Of a DNA stretch of 64,000 nt, positions 8,277 to 16,305 are shown piece after piece; the stretch's first letter is position 1, and each line of letters starts with the position of its first letter. This DNA comes from Pseudomonas fluorescens (lineage in GTDB: Bacteria; Pseudomonadota; Gammaproteobacteria; Pseudomonadales; Pseudomonadaceae), in NCBI RefSeq assembly GCF_001708445.1, contig NZ_CP015637.1, positions 1,179,001 through 1,243,000 of the forward strand, in the 5' to 3' direction. Under the pieces are notes generated by a model. That model searched no databases. It was not told the origin of the DNA and was given only the letters and a program-made list of their open reading frames with translations. Made by a program: the position numbers and the translations under genes.

Positions 8277-8378
8277 ATGGGTGCAATCCGCGAAAAATCC
8301 CCCCCAGTATCGAACGTGTTCGTCGTGGTGATCGGGCTGATTGCGCTGTCTGCGATCATTTTCTCGGTATTGCCCTGA
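8277..8378 (+). CDS. Possible 33-residue single-span membrane peptide
   Basis: ATG at 8277 opens a 33-codon frame that starts MGAIREKSPPVSN and continues into one hydrophobic helix (VFVVVIGLIALSAIIFSVLP), a pattern typical of small bacterial inner-membrane proteins. No Shine-Dalgarno is visible; a TATAAT word at 8258-8263 would place a transcript start only a few bases before the ATG, so a leaderless or short-leader mRNA is possible. It is in the otherwise geneless stretch between hpf and the REPIN. The hydrophobic run is unlikely by chance but expression is unproven. Confidence 0.35.
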   Translation: MGAIREKSPPVSNVFVVVIGLIALSAIIFSVLP

Positions 8379-8416
8379 AACGACGCACAGCACGCCAGCA
8401 CACCACAGCACAACGG

Positions 8417-8501
8417 CGGGAGGGGCTTGTTTGCGCTGACGGTGGTTCAGCCGAGTATTCATTGGCTGATCCACCGTCATCCGGAGCAAGCTCCCTCCCA
8501 C
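8417..8501. repeat. REPIN (inverted REP pair)
   Basis: Two REP sequences face each other: the left arm contains GGGAGGGGCTTG and TGACGGTGGTTCAGCC, the right arm GGCTGATCCACCGTCA and GGAGCAAGCTCCCTCCCAC. The inner 16-bp arms differ at one position. This resembles the REPIN class known from P. fluorescens. It occupies most of the informative part of the gene-free interval 8379-8676; the remainder shows nothing recognisable. Confidence 0.8.
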
Positions 8502-8676
8502 ATTCTGATTTCAACGCCTGGGAAGCCGCTGTACGGCACGCCCCTTGCTGTATGGCTGATGAGGCAAACGGATGTTGTGAAACCTCAGCGACGGAGTGGC
8601 CGGTGGTCAGGCAACGCGAACTAATCCAGACGCCGGTCGTCAATGACTGCATGTTCTTATCAGGCGGTAACGCACC

Positions 8677-8994
8677 ATGGACAACCCTTTTCAGATCATC
8701 ACAGACACGTTCACCCCTCAGTACCGGGTCAACCTGAGCATCCAGCGGCTGGATGGCAGCATCATGCTCACCCTCTCCAACGAGAAGGGGGTGGTGGCCA
8801 AGCGCATGATCAGCGCCGAACAACGCAACGACCCGCAACGGCTCAAACGCCTGGTGCAAAGCATCCAGTTCGGCATTGCCATCGAGCAGGGCCATAGCGC
8901 CATGGAAATCCTGGCGGTGATGACGGACGGGGACAGTCACAAACTATTGCAGCGACCGCCCACCCGTGCCCTGCCTTTCAGCATCGGGCTTTAA
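8677..8994 (+). CDS. DUF3509 family protein
   Basis: A 105-residue Pseudomonas-typical protein: MDNPFQIITDTF, then a RVNLSIQRLDGSIMLTLSNE strand pair, a basic VVAKRMISAEQR segment, a helix that includes LKRLVQSIQFGIAIEQG, and a short C-terminal tail. It has no signal peptide or catalytic motif, so it is probably a small cytoplasmic protein of unknown function. The final codons overlap the convergent psiE stop by 4 nt (8991-8994), leaving no room for a terminator between them. Confidence 0.75.
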   Translation: MDNPFQIITDTFTPQYRVNLSIQRLDGSIMLTLSNEKGVVAKRMISAEQRNDPQRLKRLVQSIQFGIAIEQGHSAMEILAVMTDGDSHKLLQRPPTRALPFSIGL

Positions 8995-9479
8995 AGCTCG
9001 CCCTTCTCGGTTTCCAGGTTCGCCTCGCCCTTGCGACGCGGGCCTTCGACCTTCACCGAAGGGAACGCCGACGAGGCATAGCGCACCACCAGGATCGAGA
9101 ACGCCAGCAGCAGAATCCCGCCGCACAGGTAGATGATGCCGATGTCCGGCGGGTTGTGGTGGGACACGTTGGAGATCAACAGACGCGTCAGCGCGGTGAT
9201 CGCCACGTAGATCAGGAAACGCACCGGCATGTGGTTGGTCTTGAAATAAATCCCGACCATGGCCCCCAATTCCAGGTAGATGAACAGCAGCAAGATGTCA
9301 TCGATCTTGATGTGCCCGTTCTCCAGCATCCCCAGGAACTCCATCACCGCCGCCCAGGCGGTCACCGCACCAATGGCGAACAACGCCAGGTAGTGGAACG
9401 ACTCGACAAACAGATTACCCAGGGACTCGGCCAGCCCATGGACGTTCTGGCGCAGCTTTTCGGCCCAGTTGAATTTCAC
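8991..9479 (-). CDS. psiE: PsiE family phosphate-starvation-inducible membrane protein
   Basis: A 162-residue protein with about four hydrophobic helices (about residues 28-48, 60-78, 87-105 and 114-132). The family pattern is clear: VESFHYLALFAIGAVTAWAA, IKIDDILLLFIYLELGAMVGIYF and MPVRFLIYVAITALTRLLI. The function of PsiE is unresolved; in E. coli it is induced by phosphate starvation. The start is a GTG (9477-9479) with AAGGAAG 7 nt upstream. The C-terminal tail is charged and cytoplasmic. It converges on the DUF3509 gene. Confidence 0.85.
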   Translation of the reverse strand: MKFNWAEKLRQNVHGLAESLGNLFVESFHYLALFAIGAVTAWAAVMEFLGMLENGHIKIDDILLLFIYLELGAMVGIYFKTNHMPVRFLIYVAITALTRLLISNVSHHNPPDIGIIYLCGGILLLAFSILVVRYASSAFPSVKVEGPRRKGEANLETEKGEL

Positions 9480-9747
9480 GATGATACTTCCTTAGGTCGG
9501 TTCGACCGGATAATGCAGGTTGGACATGACGGTTGTTCTGCATGCAGAAAAAAGGCCAGGGTAGGCATGAGATGATGGCGGGATGACATGAGACACGTCA
9601 TCCGAAAAACGGATTTATCAAGGACACAGAGGACGGTAAACCCTGGGATGTTTCCAGCAAAATCCCGGCAGATAGTCAGAAATTTCCGTTGTAGCAATCT
9701 CCCACTTAGCAGCTACATTAAAAATCCTGCTATCCAAACCCGCGCGT

Positions 9748-9780
9748 TTGGCATATGCTTTTAGCTGTATATAGATACAG
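9748..9780 (+). promoter_or_regulatory. LexA box overlapping the yebG promoter
   Basis: CTGTATATAGATACAG (9765-9780) is a 15-of-16 match to the LexA SOS consensus CTGTATATATATACAG. It overlaps a -10-like TATAGA (9770-9775), with a -35-like TTGGCA (9748-9753) 16 nt upstream. LexA binding here would occlude the promoter, giving SOS control of yebG. The rest of the 9480-9823 gap holds the psiE leader and nothing else recognised. Confidence 0.9.
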
Positions 9781-9823
9781 TAGTAGCAAAAGACAACTAT
9801 CGTGAAGGCATGTGAGGTGGTGA

Positions 9824-10084
9824 ATGGCCGTCGAAGTGGTATACCGCAGCAGCCGAGATCTGGAGCGTTTGTTCATGGATAAAGCCGAAGCTGACCGTCA
9901 TGACAAGATGCTTGAACTCGCCGAGTTGCTAGCAGAAGTGTTGCAAAAAGCCGTGCCGTCCCTGAGTGAGCAGCAGGTTGAAGAGGCCGGGATCTACATG
10001 GCGAAGAACCGCGATGTATTTGCCAAGGCGTTCAAGAGCCAGCCGGACGCGTTGTCCGAGTTGCTCAACGCCGCGGCGGAATAA
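9824..10084 (+). CDS. yebG: YebG family SOS-inducible protein
   Basis: An 86-residue protein of the YebG family: MAVEVVYRSSRDLERLFMDK, then AEADRHDKMLELAELLAEVL, corresponding to the conserved MAVEVKY and KKEADAYDKML regions of E. coli YebG. YebG is a DNA-damage-inducible protein of unclear biochemical role that acts in the cytoplasm. The LexA box 44 nt upstream fits SOS regulation. A perfect terminator follows, so it is a single-gene transcript. The start is supported by the conserved N-terminus. Confidence 0.88.
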   Translation: MAVEVVYRSSRDLERLFMDKAEADRHDKMLELAELLAEVLQKAVPSLSEQQVEEAGIYMAKNRDVFAKAFKSQPDALSELLNAAAE

Positions 10085-10098
10085 AGCCCGAATTGAAC

Positions 10099-10130
10099 AG
10101 GCCCTGAATCATCGATTCAGGGCCTTTTTA
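10099..10130. terminator. Terminator between yebG and the convergent dehydrogenase gene
   Basis: AGGCCCTGAATC (10099-10110), loop ATC, GATTCAGGGCCT (10114-10125) and then TTTT: a perfect 12-bp stem with a U-tract on the yebG side. Confidence 0.92.
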
Positions 10131-10138
10131 ATGCCTGG

Positions 10139-11158
10139 TTATTGGTAGAGCAGGCGCTCGGCCAATTCGTCCGCCACCCGTGCCGGGGAGCGTTTTTCGG
10201 CCTGGGCGTGGGCGAATATTTCGGTCAAGCGCGTGCCGATGTTCGACAGGTGTGCGGTGATGGTCGGCAGCTCCGCGCCGCTGTGCTTGAGGGCAACGTA
10301 GATCAGGCCGCCGGAGTTGATCACGTAGTCCGGGGCATAGAGGATGCCGCGCCCTTCCAGCTGGTCGGCCACTTGCAGGTTGGTCAGTTGTGCGCTGGCG
10401 GAGCCGGCCACGGCGGCGCAGCGCAGTTGGCCAACGCTGGTGCGGTTGAACACAGCGCCGAGCCCGCAGGGCGCGAGGATGTCGCAGGGCGTGCTGAGCA
10501 AGGCGTCGTTGGCAATGGGGTGCGCGCCGAGCTGCTCCATGGCCAGTTGCACCTTGCCGTGGTCGATGTCGCTGACCAGCAGTTCGGCGCCAGCGGCGTG
10601 CAGTTGTTCAGCCAGGGCGAACCCGACATTGCCCAGGCCCTGGATCGCCACGCGCAAGCCCTCAAGGTTGTCGCTGCCCAGGCGCGCCATGGCAGTGGTG
10701 CGAATGCCGGCGAACACCCCCATGGCAGCATGGGGCGCAGGGTCGCCGGCCGCCGTGGTGCTGGTGACGAAGCGGGTGTGTTGGGCAATGCAGTCCATGT
10801 CGGCCACCGACGTGCCGCTGTCGATGGCGGTGATGTAGCGGCCATTGAGTTGCTCGATGCACCGGCCGAAGGCTTCGAACAGCGCCGCCCGGCTTTCCAC
10901 ATGGGCGGGGCGCTGGATCACGGCCGTGCCGCCGCCCACCGGCAACCCGGCCAGGGCGGCCTTGTAGCTCATGCCTTGGGCCAGGCGCGCGGCATCGGCG
11001 ACGGCCGTTTCGTCATCGGGGTAGGCAAGGTAGCGACAGCCGCCCAAAGCGGGTCCCAGGCGGCTGTTGTGGATGGCGATGACCGCCTTCAACCCCGTCA
11101 CCGGGTCAATGCTCAGGTGCAGCGATTCAAGGCGGTAGCTGTGCATGAGAGCAAACAT
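10139..11158 (-). CDS. Leucine/valine dehydrogenase-like protein with altered catalytic residue
   Basis: A 339-residue member of the Glu/Leu/Phe/Val dehydrogenase family, which oxidatively deaminates branched-chain amino acids with NAD+. The substrate domain shows LGPALGGCRY and QGMSYKAALAGLPVGGG (substrate-binding Lys66); the Rossmann domain shows GLGNVG at 174-179. The usual GGGK catalytic lysine is replaced by Thr78 (ACG; complement of 10925-10927), while the neighbouring catalytic aspartate region AIDSGTSVADMD is kept. A single A-to-C change from AAG would give this. The enzyme may be inactive, altered or regulatory. There is no obvious operon partner; it converges on yebG across a terminator. 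Confidence 0.85.
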   Translation of the reverse strand: MFALMHSYRLESLHLSIDPVTGLKAVIAIHNSRLGPALGGCRYLAYPDDETAVADAARLAQGMSYKAALAGLPVGGGTAVIQRPAHVESRAALFEAFGRCIEQLNGRYITAIDSGTSVADMDCIAQHTRFVTSTTAAGDPAPHAAMGVFAGIRTTAMARLGSDNLEGLRVAIQGLGNVGFALAEQLHAAGAELLVSDIDHGKVQLAMEQLGAHPIANDALLSTPCDILAPCGLGAVFNRTSVGQLRCAAVAGSASAQLTNLQVADQLEGRGILYAPDYVINSGGLIYVALKHSGAELPTITAHLSNIGTRLTEIFAHAQAEKRSPARVADELAERLLYQ

Positions 11159-11343
11159 CGTCGAGCTCCCGAATCACGTCTGGTGTCGCCAAGTATAGGC
11201 TTGCGGTAGAAAACTGCCGAAGTGCACTGGAATAAGCCGCCCGGTTTTGCAGGCCCTGCGACATAAGCAGATAGGATCCTTCTCAAGCCACTGGACGAAA
11301 ATTCACAGCAAGGCTAAAACGGAGGCATCCGTCGGAGAACGCA

Positions 11344-12147
11344 ATGAAGCCGCGCCAAGCTTTTTTCGCCTGCCTGGAACGTTCACCCCCCGCGCTGTTT
11401 GAAGCAGCGCTGTGGATTGCTGCCGAACATGACCCGGCGGTGCAGCCGTTGGTGATCCTGCAGGACCTGATCTCGCTGGAACAACAGGTGAATGTGGGCA
11501 TGCCCATGCTACCGGCGGATGAGCTCGGTCAACCGCTGCTGCGGCGCATGAATGACCTGGGGTTCGCCCAGGACGAATTCACCCCGCTGCGCCCCGCCGC
11601 TGCCTTGCTGGACAAGGTGCTGCAACGCAAGCGCGGGCAACCGTTGGCCATGGGCCTGATCGCGATGGAGCTGGCGCGGCGCCTGAATATTCCCATGGTC
11701 GGCGTCAACTTCCCCGGCCACTTCCTGCTGCGAGTCCCCGGCGCCGATCACCTGCTCGATCCGTGCGGCGGTCGGCGCCTCTACCCCAATGATTGCCGCG
11801 AGCTGCTGCAACGCCAATACGGCCCCAACCTCAAGTTGCAATCAGACCACCTGCACACCGCCGAACCCCGTTCGATCCTGCAACGCCTGTCGCGCAACCT
11901 GCGCCAACTGCACCTCTCCAATGACGAGCCGCTGGCGGCCCTGGTCGACGCCGAACGCGTGCTGGAACTGGGCAATGCCAGCGCCGCCGACTACCTGGCG
12001 CGCGCCAGCCTGTACCAACGCCTGGACTGCCCCAGCGCCGAACGCTTCGACCTGGAACATGCGCTGCTGCTCAGCGAAGACCCGATCCAGCGCCTGCGCC
12101 TGACCGAGCGGCTGGGGCACCTGCCACCCAACTCCGTGGTGCATTGA
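11344..12147 (+). CDS. SirB1 family (transglutaminase-like/TPR) protein
   Basis: A 267-residue cytoplasmic protein of the SirB1 type. The transglutaminase-like core is at about residues 40-170 (LLDKVLQRKRGQPLAMGLIA, then RRLNIPMVGVNFPGHFLLRV and DPCGGRRLYPNDC), followed by helical TPR-like repeats at about 185-255. The function is not firmly established; family members are often near peptide-chain-release and methylation genes, but here the gene stands alone. GGAG lies 8 nt before the ATG. It is followed by REP-type repeats rather than by a gene on the same strand. Confidence 0.82.
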   Translation: MKPRQAFFACLERSPPALFEAALWIAAEHDPAVQPLVILQDLISLEQQVNVGMPMLPADELGQPLLRRMNDLGFAQDEFTPLRPAAALLDKVLQRKRGQPLAMGLIAMELARRLNIPMVGVNFPGHFLLRVPGADHLLDPCGGRRLYPNDCRELLQRQYGPNLKLQSDHLHTAEPRSILQRLSRNLRQLHLSNDEPLAALVDAERVLELGNASAADYLARASLYQRLDCPSAERFDLEHALLLSEDPIQRLRLTERLGHLPPNSVVH

Positions 12148-12174
12148 ACACCCTCTTTCCAGGAAAACACCGTC

Positions 12175-12379
12175 CTGTGGCGAGCGGGCTTGCCCTAATG
12201 CCGTTCAGTTAAGGCTTTTTTGTAGGAGCGAGCTTGCTCGCGAAGAACTCGAGCGGGCTTGCCCCGCGTTGGGCTGCGCAGCAGCCCCAAAACCAGGCAC
12301 CGCGGTGTGTCAGTTAAAAACACATCGTCTGTAATGGGGCCGCTTCGCGCCCCAACGCGGGGCAAGCCCACTCGCCACA
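12175..12379. repeat. Cluster of REP-like and long inverted palindromic repeats
   Basis: This holds a truncated copy of the CTGTGGCGAGCGGGCTTGCC element (12175-12195), a classic short REP (12221-12244, GTAGGAGCGAGCTTGCTCGC) and a second long inverted pair with arms at 12250-12289 and 12335-12379 closely matching the pair after fecA. Partial copies continue to about 12430. They fill the whole 12148-12460 gap between convergent genes. Confidence 0.85.
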
Positions 12380-12460
12380 ACAAGTCCGCTCGCCACAACA
12401 AATCCGTTTGCCACACCAAGCCGGCTCGCCAGCTCCCACAGGTAGGATTCGCGGGTTTTT

Positions 12461-14479
12461 TTAGAAGGTGGTGCGTATGCCGAATTGCACGCTACGCCCC
12501 GGTGCCGGCGCGATGTCACGCAGGATCGAGCTGGCATACCGCACGGTCTGGTTGGTCAGGTTCTCACCGTTGACGAACGCCAGCCACTGGCTGCCTCCCA
12601 CATTGAAGCGATACCCCGCGCTGGCGCCCAGGGTGGTGTAGCCATCGGTGCCGCTTTCGTTAGCTGGCACACGGCCTTGGCCTGCGGCATGTTCCACGTC
12701 GATGCGCGCCTGCCAGCGGTCCAGTTCCCATAGCAGGCCGCTGTTCAAGCGCAGCGGTGCAATACGCGGCAAGGCTTCGCCGGTGTCGAGGTTGGTGGCG
12801 CGGGTGTAGTCGCCCGACAGTTCCAGCGCGAACTTACCGTAGGCGCTTTCGCCGAGCTTCCAGTGATCCTGGGCTTCGAAGCCGGCGAAACGGGCGCGCA
12901 CGCCGGAGTATTCATACTCAGGGATGCCGCTTGCGTCTTCTTCGCCTTCGTCGTTTAGCGTACGACCCGTTCCCAGCAGCCCGATGTAGTTGGAAAAGCG
13001 GCTGTAGAACACACCGAAGCTGCCCTTGTGGGTGCCATTGTCAAAGCGCAGCGCCAGGTCGCTGGACACCGCCTTTTCTTTCTTCAGGTTGGCGTCGCCC
13101 AGTTCGTAGGTGCCGGTGGCGACGTGGGCGCCGTTGGCGTACAGCTCATAGAATGTCGGTGCGCGTTCGGTGTAGCCCAGGGTCGCGGCCACGGACCAGA
13201 CGGGTGTGAGGGTGTAGACCGCCCCGGACGACAGGCTGCCGGCGGTGAAGTCATTGGCCTTGTCGGCATTGGCGAAGCGCGCGTTGCCTTTGGCGTCCGG
13301 GTCCACACGGGTGTGTTCCAGGCGCCCGCCGAGGCTGAGTTTCAGGCGTTCGGTGGCCTGCATGTCCTCAAGGATAAACAGCGCGCCAGCGTTGGTGTCG
13401 GTTTGCGGCACGAAGGCTTCTTCACCCAGGGCCGAGAACTCATTGCGAGTCACTTGCGCGCCGACCACGCCGTCGAACGGGCCGATTGGCTGGTGGCGCG
13501 CTTCAACCCGCGCTTCATAGCCCTTGTTCTTGAAAATCGTGCCGGTTTCACCGCCTTCGATTTCGCGGTGTTCGTAGTCGGTGTAGCCGGCGTCGAGTTT
13601 CACCGAGGTAAACGGGCCTTGCAGGTTGCGCATCTCGGAGGCGAACGCGTAGTGATCCTGCTTCATGCGGATGCGCACGTCCTGCTCGGCGGGGGAGCCG
13701 TAGTTACTGTCATAGCTGCTGTAGGACAGCCCGGCGTAACCATCGTCCCAGGTGTAGGAGCCGCCGACTGCACCGCCGTCCTGGCGCCCGTCACTGTTGC
13801 CCAGGCGGCCATTTTTACCGGGGCCATCTTCGGCCTCAGGCGCATGGCGGCTGCGGGCAAAGCCTGGGATTTTCAGGTCGTTGAATTCCCGCGCGTTGGC
13901 GTCCAGGTGCAGGGCGAAGGTGCCATTGCCGGCTTCCAGTTTGCCGGCGCTGCTGCGCGTGGTGTCGGCGCCACCGTAGCGCAGTTCACCGGCACCGTGG
14001 ATGCCTTCGATGGCTTCGGTGGGGATGCGGTTGTCAAAGGTATTGACCACGCCGCCGATGGCGCTGCCGCCATACAAGAGGGCGGCCGGGCCACGCACGA
14101 TTTCAATGCGCTCGACATTGACCGGGTCCAGCGGCACCGCGTGGTCGTAGGACAGTGACGACGCGTCCAGCGCGCCGACGCCATTGCGCAGGAGGCGAAT
14201 GCGGTCGCCGTCCTGGCCGCGAATGATCGGCCGGCTGGCACCGGGGCCAAAGTAGGACGACGACACACCCGGCTGCTTGTTCAGGGTTTCGCCGAGGCTG
14301 CCTTTTTGTTGCAGGGTCAGGTTATCGCCTTCGAGCACGGTGGTCGGCGACGCGAGTTGTTCGTTGCCCAGCGGGTTGCCGGTGATGACCTGGGAGGGCA
14401 GTTCCAGGGCGTGGGCTTCGGCGCTGATCAACAGGGCGGCGGCCAGGGGGGACAGGCGCCAGAGAGGGGAGCGGGACAT
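12461..14479 (-). CDS. znuD: TonB-dependent receptor, ZnuD-like zinc uptake
   Basis: Outer-membrane receptor of about 672 residues: signal peptide ending at about residue 24 (AHA|LELPS), TonB box/plug (LGETLNKQPGVSSSYFGPGA, SRPIIRGQDGDRIRLLRNGV, RGPAALLYGGSAIGGVVN) and a barrel ending FGIRTTF. The plug sequence and size match the ZnuD/PA0781 group rather than siderophore receptors, and it lacks the FecA-type signalling domain. A Zur-like palindrome lies in the promoter, which strengthens the zinc call. Two ATGs are adjacent; the second at 14479 is preferred because AAGGA then sits 7 nt away, against 4 nt for the first at 14482. Zinc specificity is inferred. Confidence 0.8.
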   Translation of the reverse strand: MSRSPLWRLSPLAAALLISAEAHALELPSQVITGNPLGNEQLASPTTVLEGDNLTLQQKGSLGETLNKQPGVSSSYFGPGASRPIIRGQDGDRIRLLRNGVGALDASSLSYDHAVPLDPVNVERIEIVRGPAALLYGGSAIGGVVNTFDNRIPTEAIEGIHGAGELRYGGADTTRSSAGKLEAGNGTFALHLDANAREFNDLKIPGFARSRHAPEAEDGPGKNGRLGNSDGRQDGGAVGGSYTWDDGYAGLSYSSYDSNYGSPAEQDVRIRMKQDHYAFASEMRNLQGPFTSVKLDAGYTDYEHREIEGGETGTIFKNKGYEARVEARHQPIGPFDGVVGAQVTRNEFSALGEEAFVPQTDTNAGALFILEDMQATERLKLSLGGRLEHTRVDPDAKGNARFANADKANDFTAGSLSSGAVYTLTPVWSVAATLGYTERAPTFYELYANGAHVATGTYELGDANLKKEKAVSSDLALRFDNGTHKGSFGVFYSRFSNYIGLLGTGRTLNDEGEEDASGIPEYEYSGVRARFAGFEAQDHWKLGESAYGKFALELSGDYTRATNLDTGEALPRIAPLRLNSGLLWELDRWQARIDVEHAAGQGRVPANESGTDGYTTLGASAGYRFNVGGSQWLAFVNGENLTNQTVRYASSILRDIAPAPGRSVQFGIRTTF

Positions 14480-14552
14480 CATACATTCCTTGGCAAAACA
14501 GCAAAAAAGAGAAGGCTGAAACGGTAGTGAAAGGCTGGATTTTGGTAATTAT

Positions 14553-14567
14553 TGTTACAATATAACA
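14553..14567. promoter_or_regulatory. Zur-box-like palindrome upstream of znuD
   Basis: TGTTACAATATAACA is a near-perfect palindrome matching the GTTATAnnATAAC pattern of gammaproteobacterial Zur operators. It lies about 75 bp before the znuD start, in the gap divergent from the VF530 gene. It is expected to repress znuD when zinc is sufficient. Confidence 0.75.
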
Positions 14568-14690
14568 TCTCTTTTTTGGCTGAAAAGGGGAACTTTTTCC
14601 CAGGGGCTATATTCAATGCGGTGCTTCCACCTGTACGCCCCGTCGGCTAAGGTGCGCGGCTGTGTTTCCTCTTTTTGCAAAAGGCCCGGC

Positions 14691-14924
14691 ATGACCGCGA
14701 CAAGCAACGACCCCCTCCACGGCGTGACCCTTCAGCACGTCCTCACCACCCTGGTGGAACATTACGAATGGGCGGGCCTCGCCGAGCGCATTGATATCCG
14801 CTGCTTCAAGAGCGACCCGAGCATCAAGTCCAGCCTCACCTTCCTGCGCAAGACCCCCTGGGCGCGCGAAAAAGTCGAAGGGTTGTACGTCAAGTTGATG
14901 CGCACCAAACGCCCGCTGGACTGA
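14691..14924 (+). CDS. VF530 family (DUF2132) small DNA-binding-like protein
   Basis: A 77-residue protein with the family pattern [20 protein letters not shown], then [20 protein letters not shown] and [20 protein letters not shown], a compact fold previously noted as similar to small DNA-binding domains. There is no signal peptide, so it is cytoplasmic and of unknown role. The ATG at 14691 is chosen because the family starts shortly before NDPLHG; a longer upstream frame is not family-like. It lies 4 nt upstream of a Pr6Pr membrane gene, probably co-transcribed. Confidence 0.85.
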   Translation: MTATSNDPLHGVTLQHVLTTLVEHYEWAGLAERIDIRCFKSDPSIKSSLTFLRKTPWAREKVEGLYVKLMRTKRPLD

Positions 14925-14928
14925 TGAC

Positions 14929-15552
14929 ATGAAGCGGTATGTGGCGGCAGCGGCGCTGGCCGGTTGGACAGGGTTGGCGATTCAGCAGTACCTGATTTTC
15001 TATTCGCGCTGGCAAGCCGGTGCCAGCCTGTTGGGCGGGTTGATCAACTTTTTCAGTTTCTTCACTGTGCTCACCAACACCCTGGTAGTCGTGGTGCTGA
15101 GCTATGCGCTGGTCAACCGCGAGTCTGCCGCGAAGCGGTTTTTCCATTCACCCAGGATCAGCAGCGCGATTGCCGCGAGCATCATCGTGGTAAGCCTGGC
15201 GTACAACCTGCTGCTGCGGCATTTGTGGAGCCCCACGGGCTTCCAATTCATCGCCGACGAATTGCTGCATGACGTGATGCCGGTGTTGTTTTTTATTTAC
15301 TGGTGGCGCTGTGTGCCCAAGGGTAGCTTGCGCGTCAGGCACATCGGCGCATGGGTGGTCTACCCGTTGGTGTACTTCGCCTATGCGCTGCTGCGCGGTG
15401 ACCTGCTCGGGCAATATCAGTACCCGTTCATCGATGTGAGCACCCTCGGTTATCCACAGGTCTTTGTGAACGCGGGGGGGATCCTGGCGGGGTTCGTGGC
15501 AATCGCCCTGGGCCTGGTGGGGCTGGACAAAGTCATCAAGCCCCGGTCCTGA
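14929..15552 (+). CDS. Pr6Pr family membrane protein
   Basis: A 207-residue protein with about six hydrophobic helices (about residues 5-24, 34-62, 80-98, 110-128, 140-160 and 182-202) and the family features LINFFSFFTVLTNTLVVVVL, HDVMPVLFFIYWW and YPFIDVSTLGYPQVFVNAGG. Pr6Pr proteins are predicted six-helix membrane proteins of unknown function. It starts 4 nt after the VF530 stop, so the two are likely one transcript. It is followed immediately by the remnant of a ferric-reductase/PadR pair on the opposite strand. Confidence 0.82.
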   Translation: MKRYVAAAALAGWTGLAIQQYLIFYSRWQAGASLLGGLINFFSFFTVLTNTLVVVVLSYALVNRESAAKRFFHSPRISSAIAASIIVVSLAYNLLLRHLWSPTGFQFIADELLHDVMPVLFFIYWWRCVPKGSLRVRHIGAWVVYPLVYFAYALLRGDLLGQYQYPFIDVSTLGYPQVFVNAGGILAGFVAIALGLVGLDKVIKPRS

Positions 15553-15553
15553 C

Positions 15554-15785
15554 TCATTCTTCTTCAGTGCCTTCGGCACGCCAGTAACCGACGGCCTTGA
15601 AGAACGCTTGCATCGCCCTGGATCAAATCGCTTTCCTCCAGAAAAGTCAGCGTCGGGTAGATCACGCCTGAGCTGGGGGTGTACGCGCCATCGAACAGGC
15701 TTTCGATCTGACAAATCAGCTCATAGCCATGACACGGCTTTTCGACGATCAATGCCGGCAGCAGCAGCTTAAGGTCGCCGGGCAA
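15554..15785 (-). pseudogene. Deleted remnant of a PadR regulator fused to the tail of a siderophore-interacting protein
   Basis: Reading leftward, about 57 codons of a PadR-type regulator are present (PGDLKLLLPALIVEKPCHGY, then FDGAYTPSSGVIYPTLTFLE and ESDLIQGDA). The sequence then jumps, in a different frame, into the last 18 or so codons of a siderophore-interacting protein (FFKAVGYWRAEGTEEE and stop). The matching intact pair is at 25325-26640, where PadR and SIP lie in this same order. The His-rich N-terminus of PadR is also missing, and no good start codon remains. At least two internal deletions are therefore needed. A promoter-type palindrome AGATATATCT survives at 15816-15825. Not expected to make a functional protein. 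Confidence 0.88.
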
Positions 15786-15928
15786 GCACCTCTGTGTGTA
15801 TCAATATATAACTTGAGATATATCTTGTTATCTGTCCAAGGGCTACCCGCAGGTGGTCTTGGGAGGGGTGTTAATTATTTAACGCTTAAAGGCAATTAAT
15901 ACCGTCAACGCCCGTGTTTTTTTATCTT

Positions 15929-15998
15929 GGTGAGAACTTTCTTACATATTCGTTCTGCAAGTCATTCAGATTAATCTTCGAGTAGGCTGTTTCTTACA
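15929..15998 (+). promoter_or_regulatory. Candidate response-regulator sites upstream of fimbrial cluster 1
   Basis: The 9-mer TTTCTTACA occurs at 15938-15946 and 15990-15998, 52 bp apart. Each can be read as a half-matched GacA-type site TGTAAG-N6-CTTACA (GGTGAG at 15929-15934 and AGTAGG at 15981-15986; 4 of 6 each in the left half, perfect right half). The surrounding 15786-16305 gap is AT-rich, carries no gene and should contain the fimbrial promoter. Binding is speculative. Confidence 0.3.
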
Positions 15999-16305
15999 GT
16001 TTATTTTGATGATTTGATCGTGTTCGTTAATTTTCCTACTTCTCTTGGTGTTGCGGGGCTACGCAATGATGAGAAACGTACGGCTTACATAAATCCAATT
16101 GTAATAGAAGCTTTCCTGGCCTTGAGCGTGTCCTGATTTGCAATACAAATAATTGGAAAAGTAGTTTTGCGTGCTATTGCATGAATCGCACTTTTACCAA
16201 GAGGGAATCAGATACAGACACCTGTTCGGCGCTTGTTTGATAAGTCCTGCGCACTACTTCGGCAGGGTTTCCTTATGACGTTCATTGATGTGTGAGTATT
16301 GGCAA

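Noticed and set aside
15564..15785. 73-codon PadR-like frame taken as an intact small regulator
   Set aside because: It lacks the N-terminal region and most of the C-terminal half and ends out of frame in a SIP tail, so it is a remnant rather than a gene.
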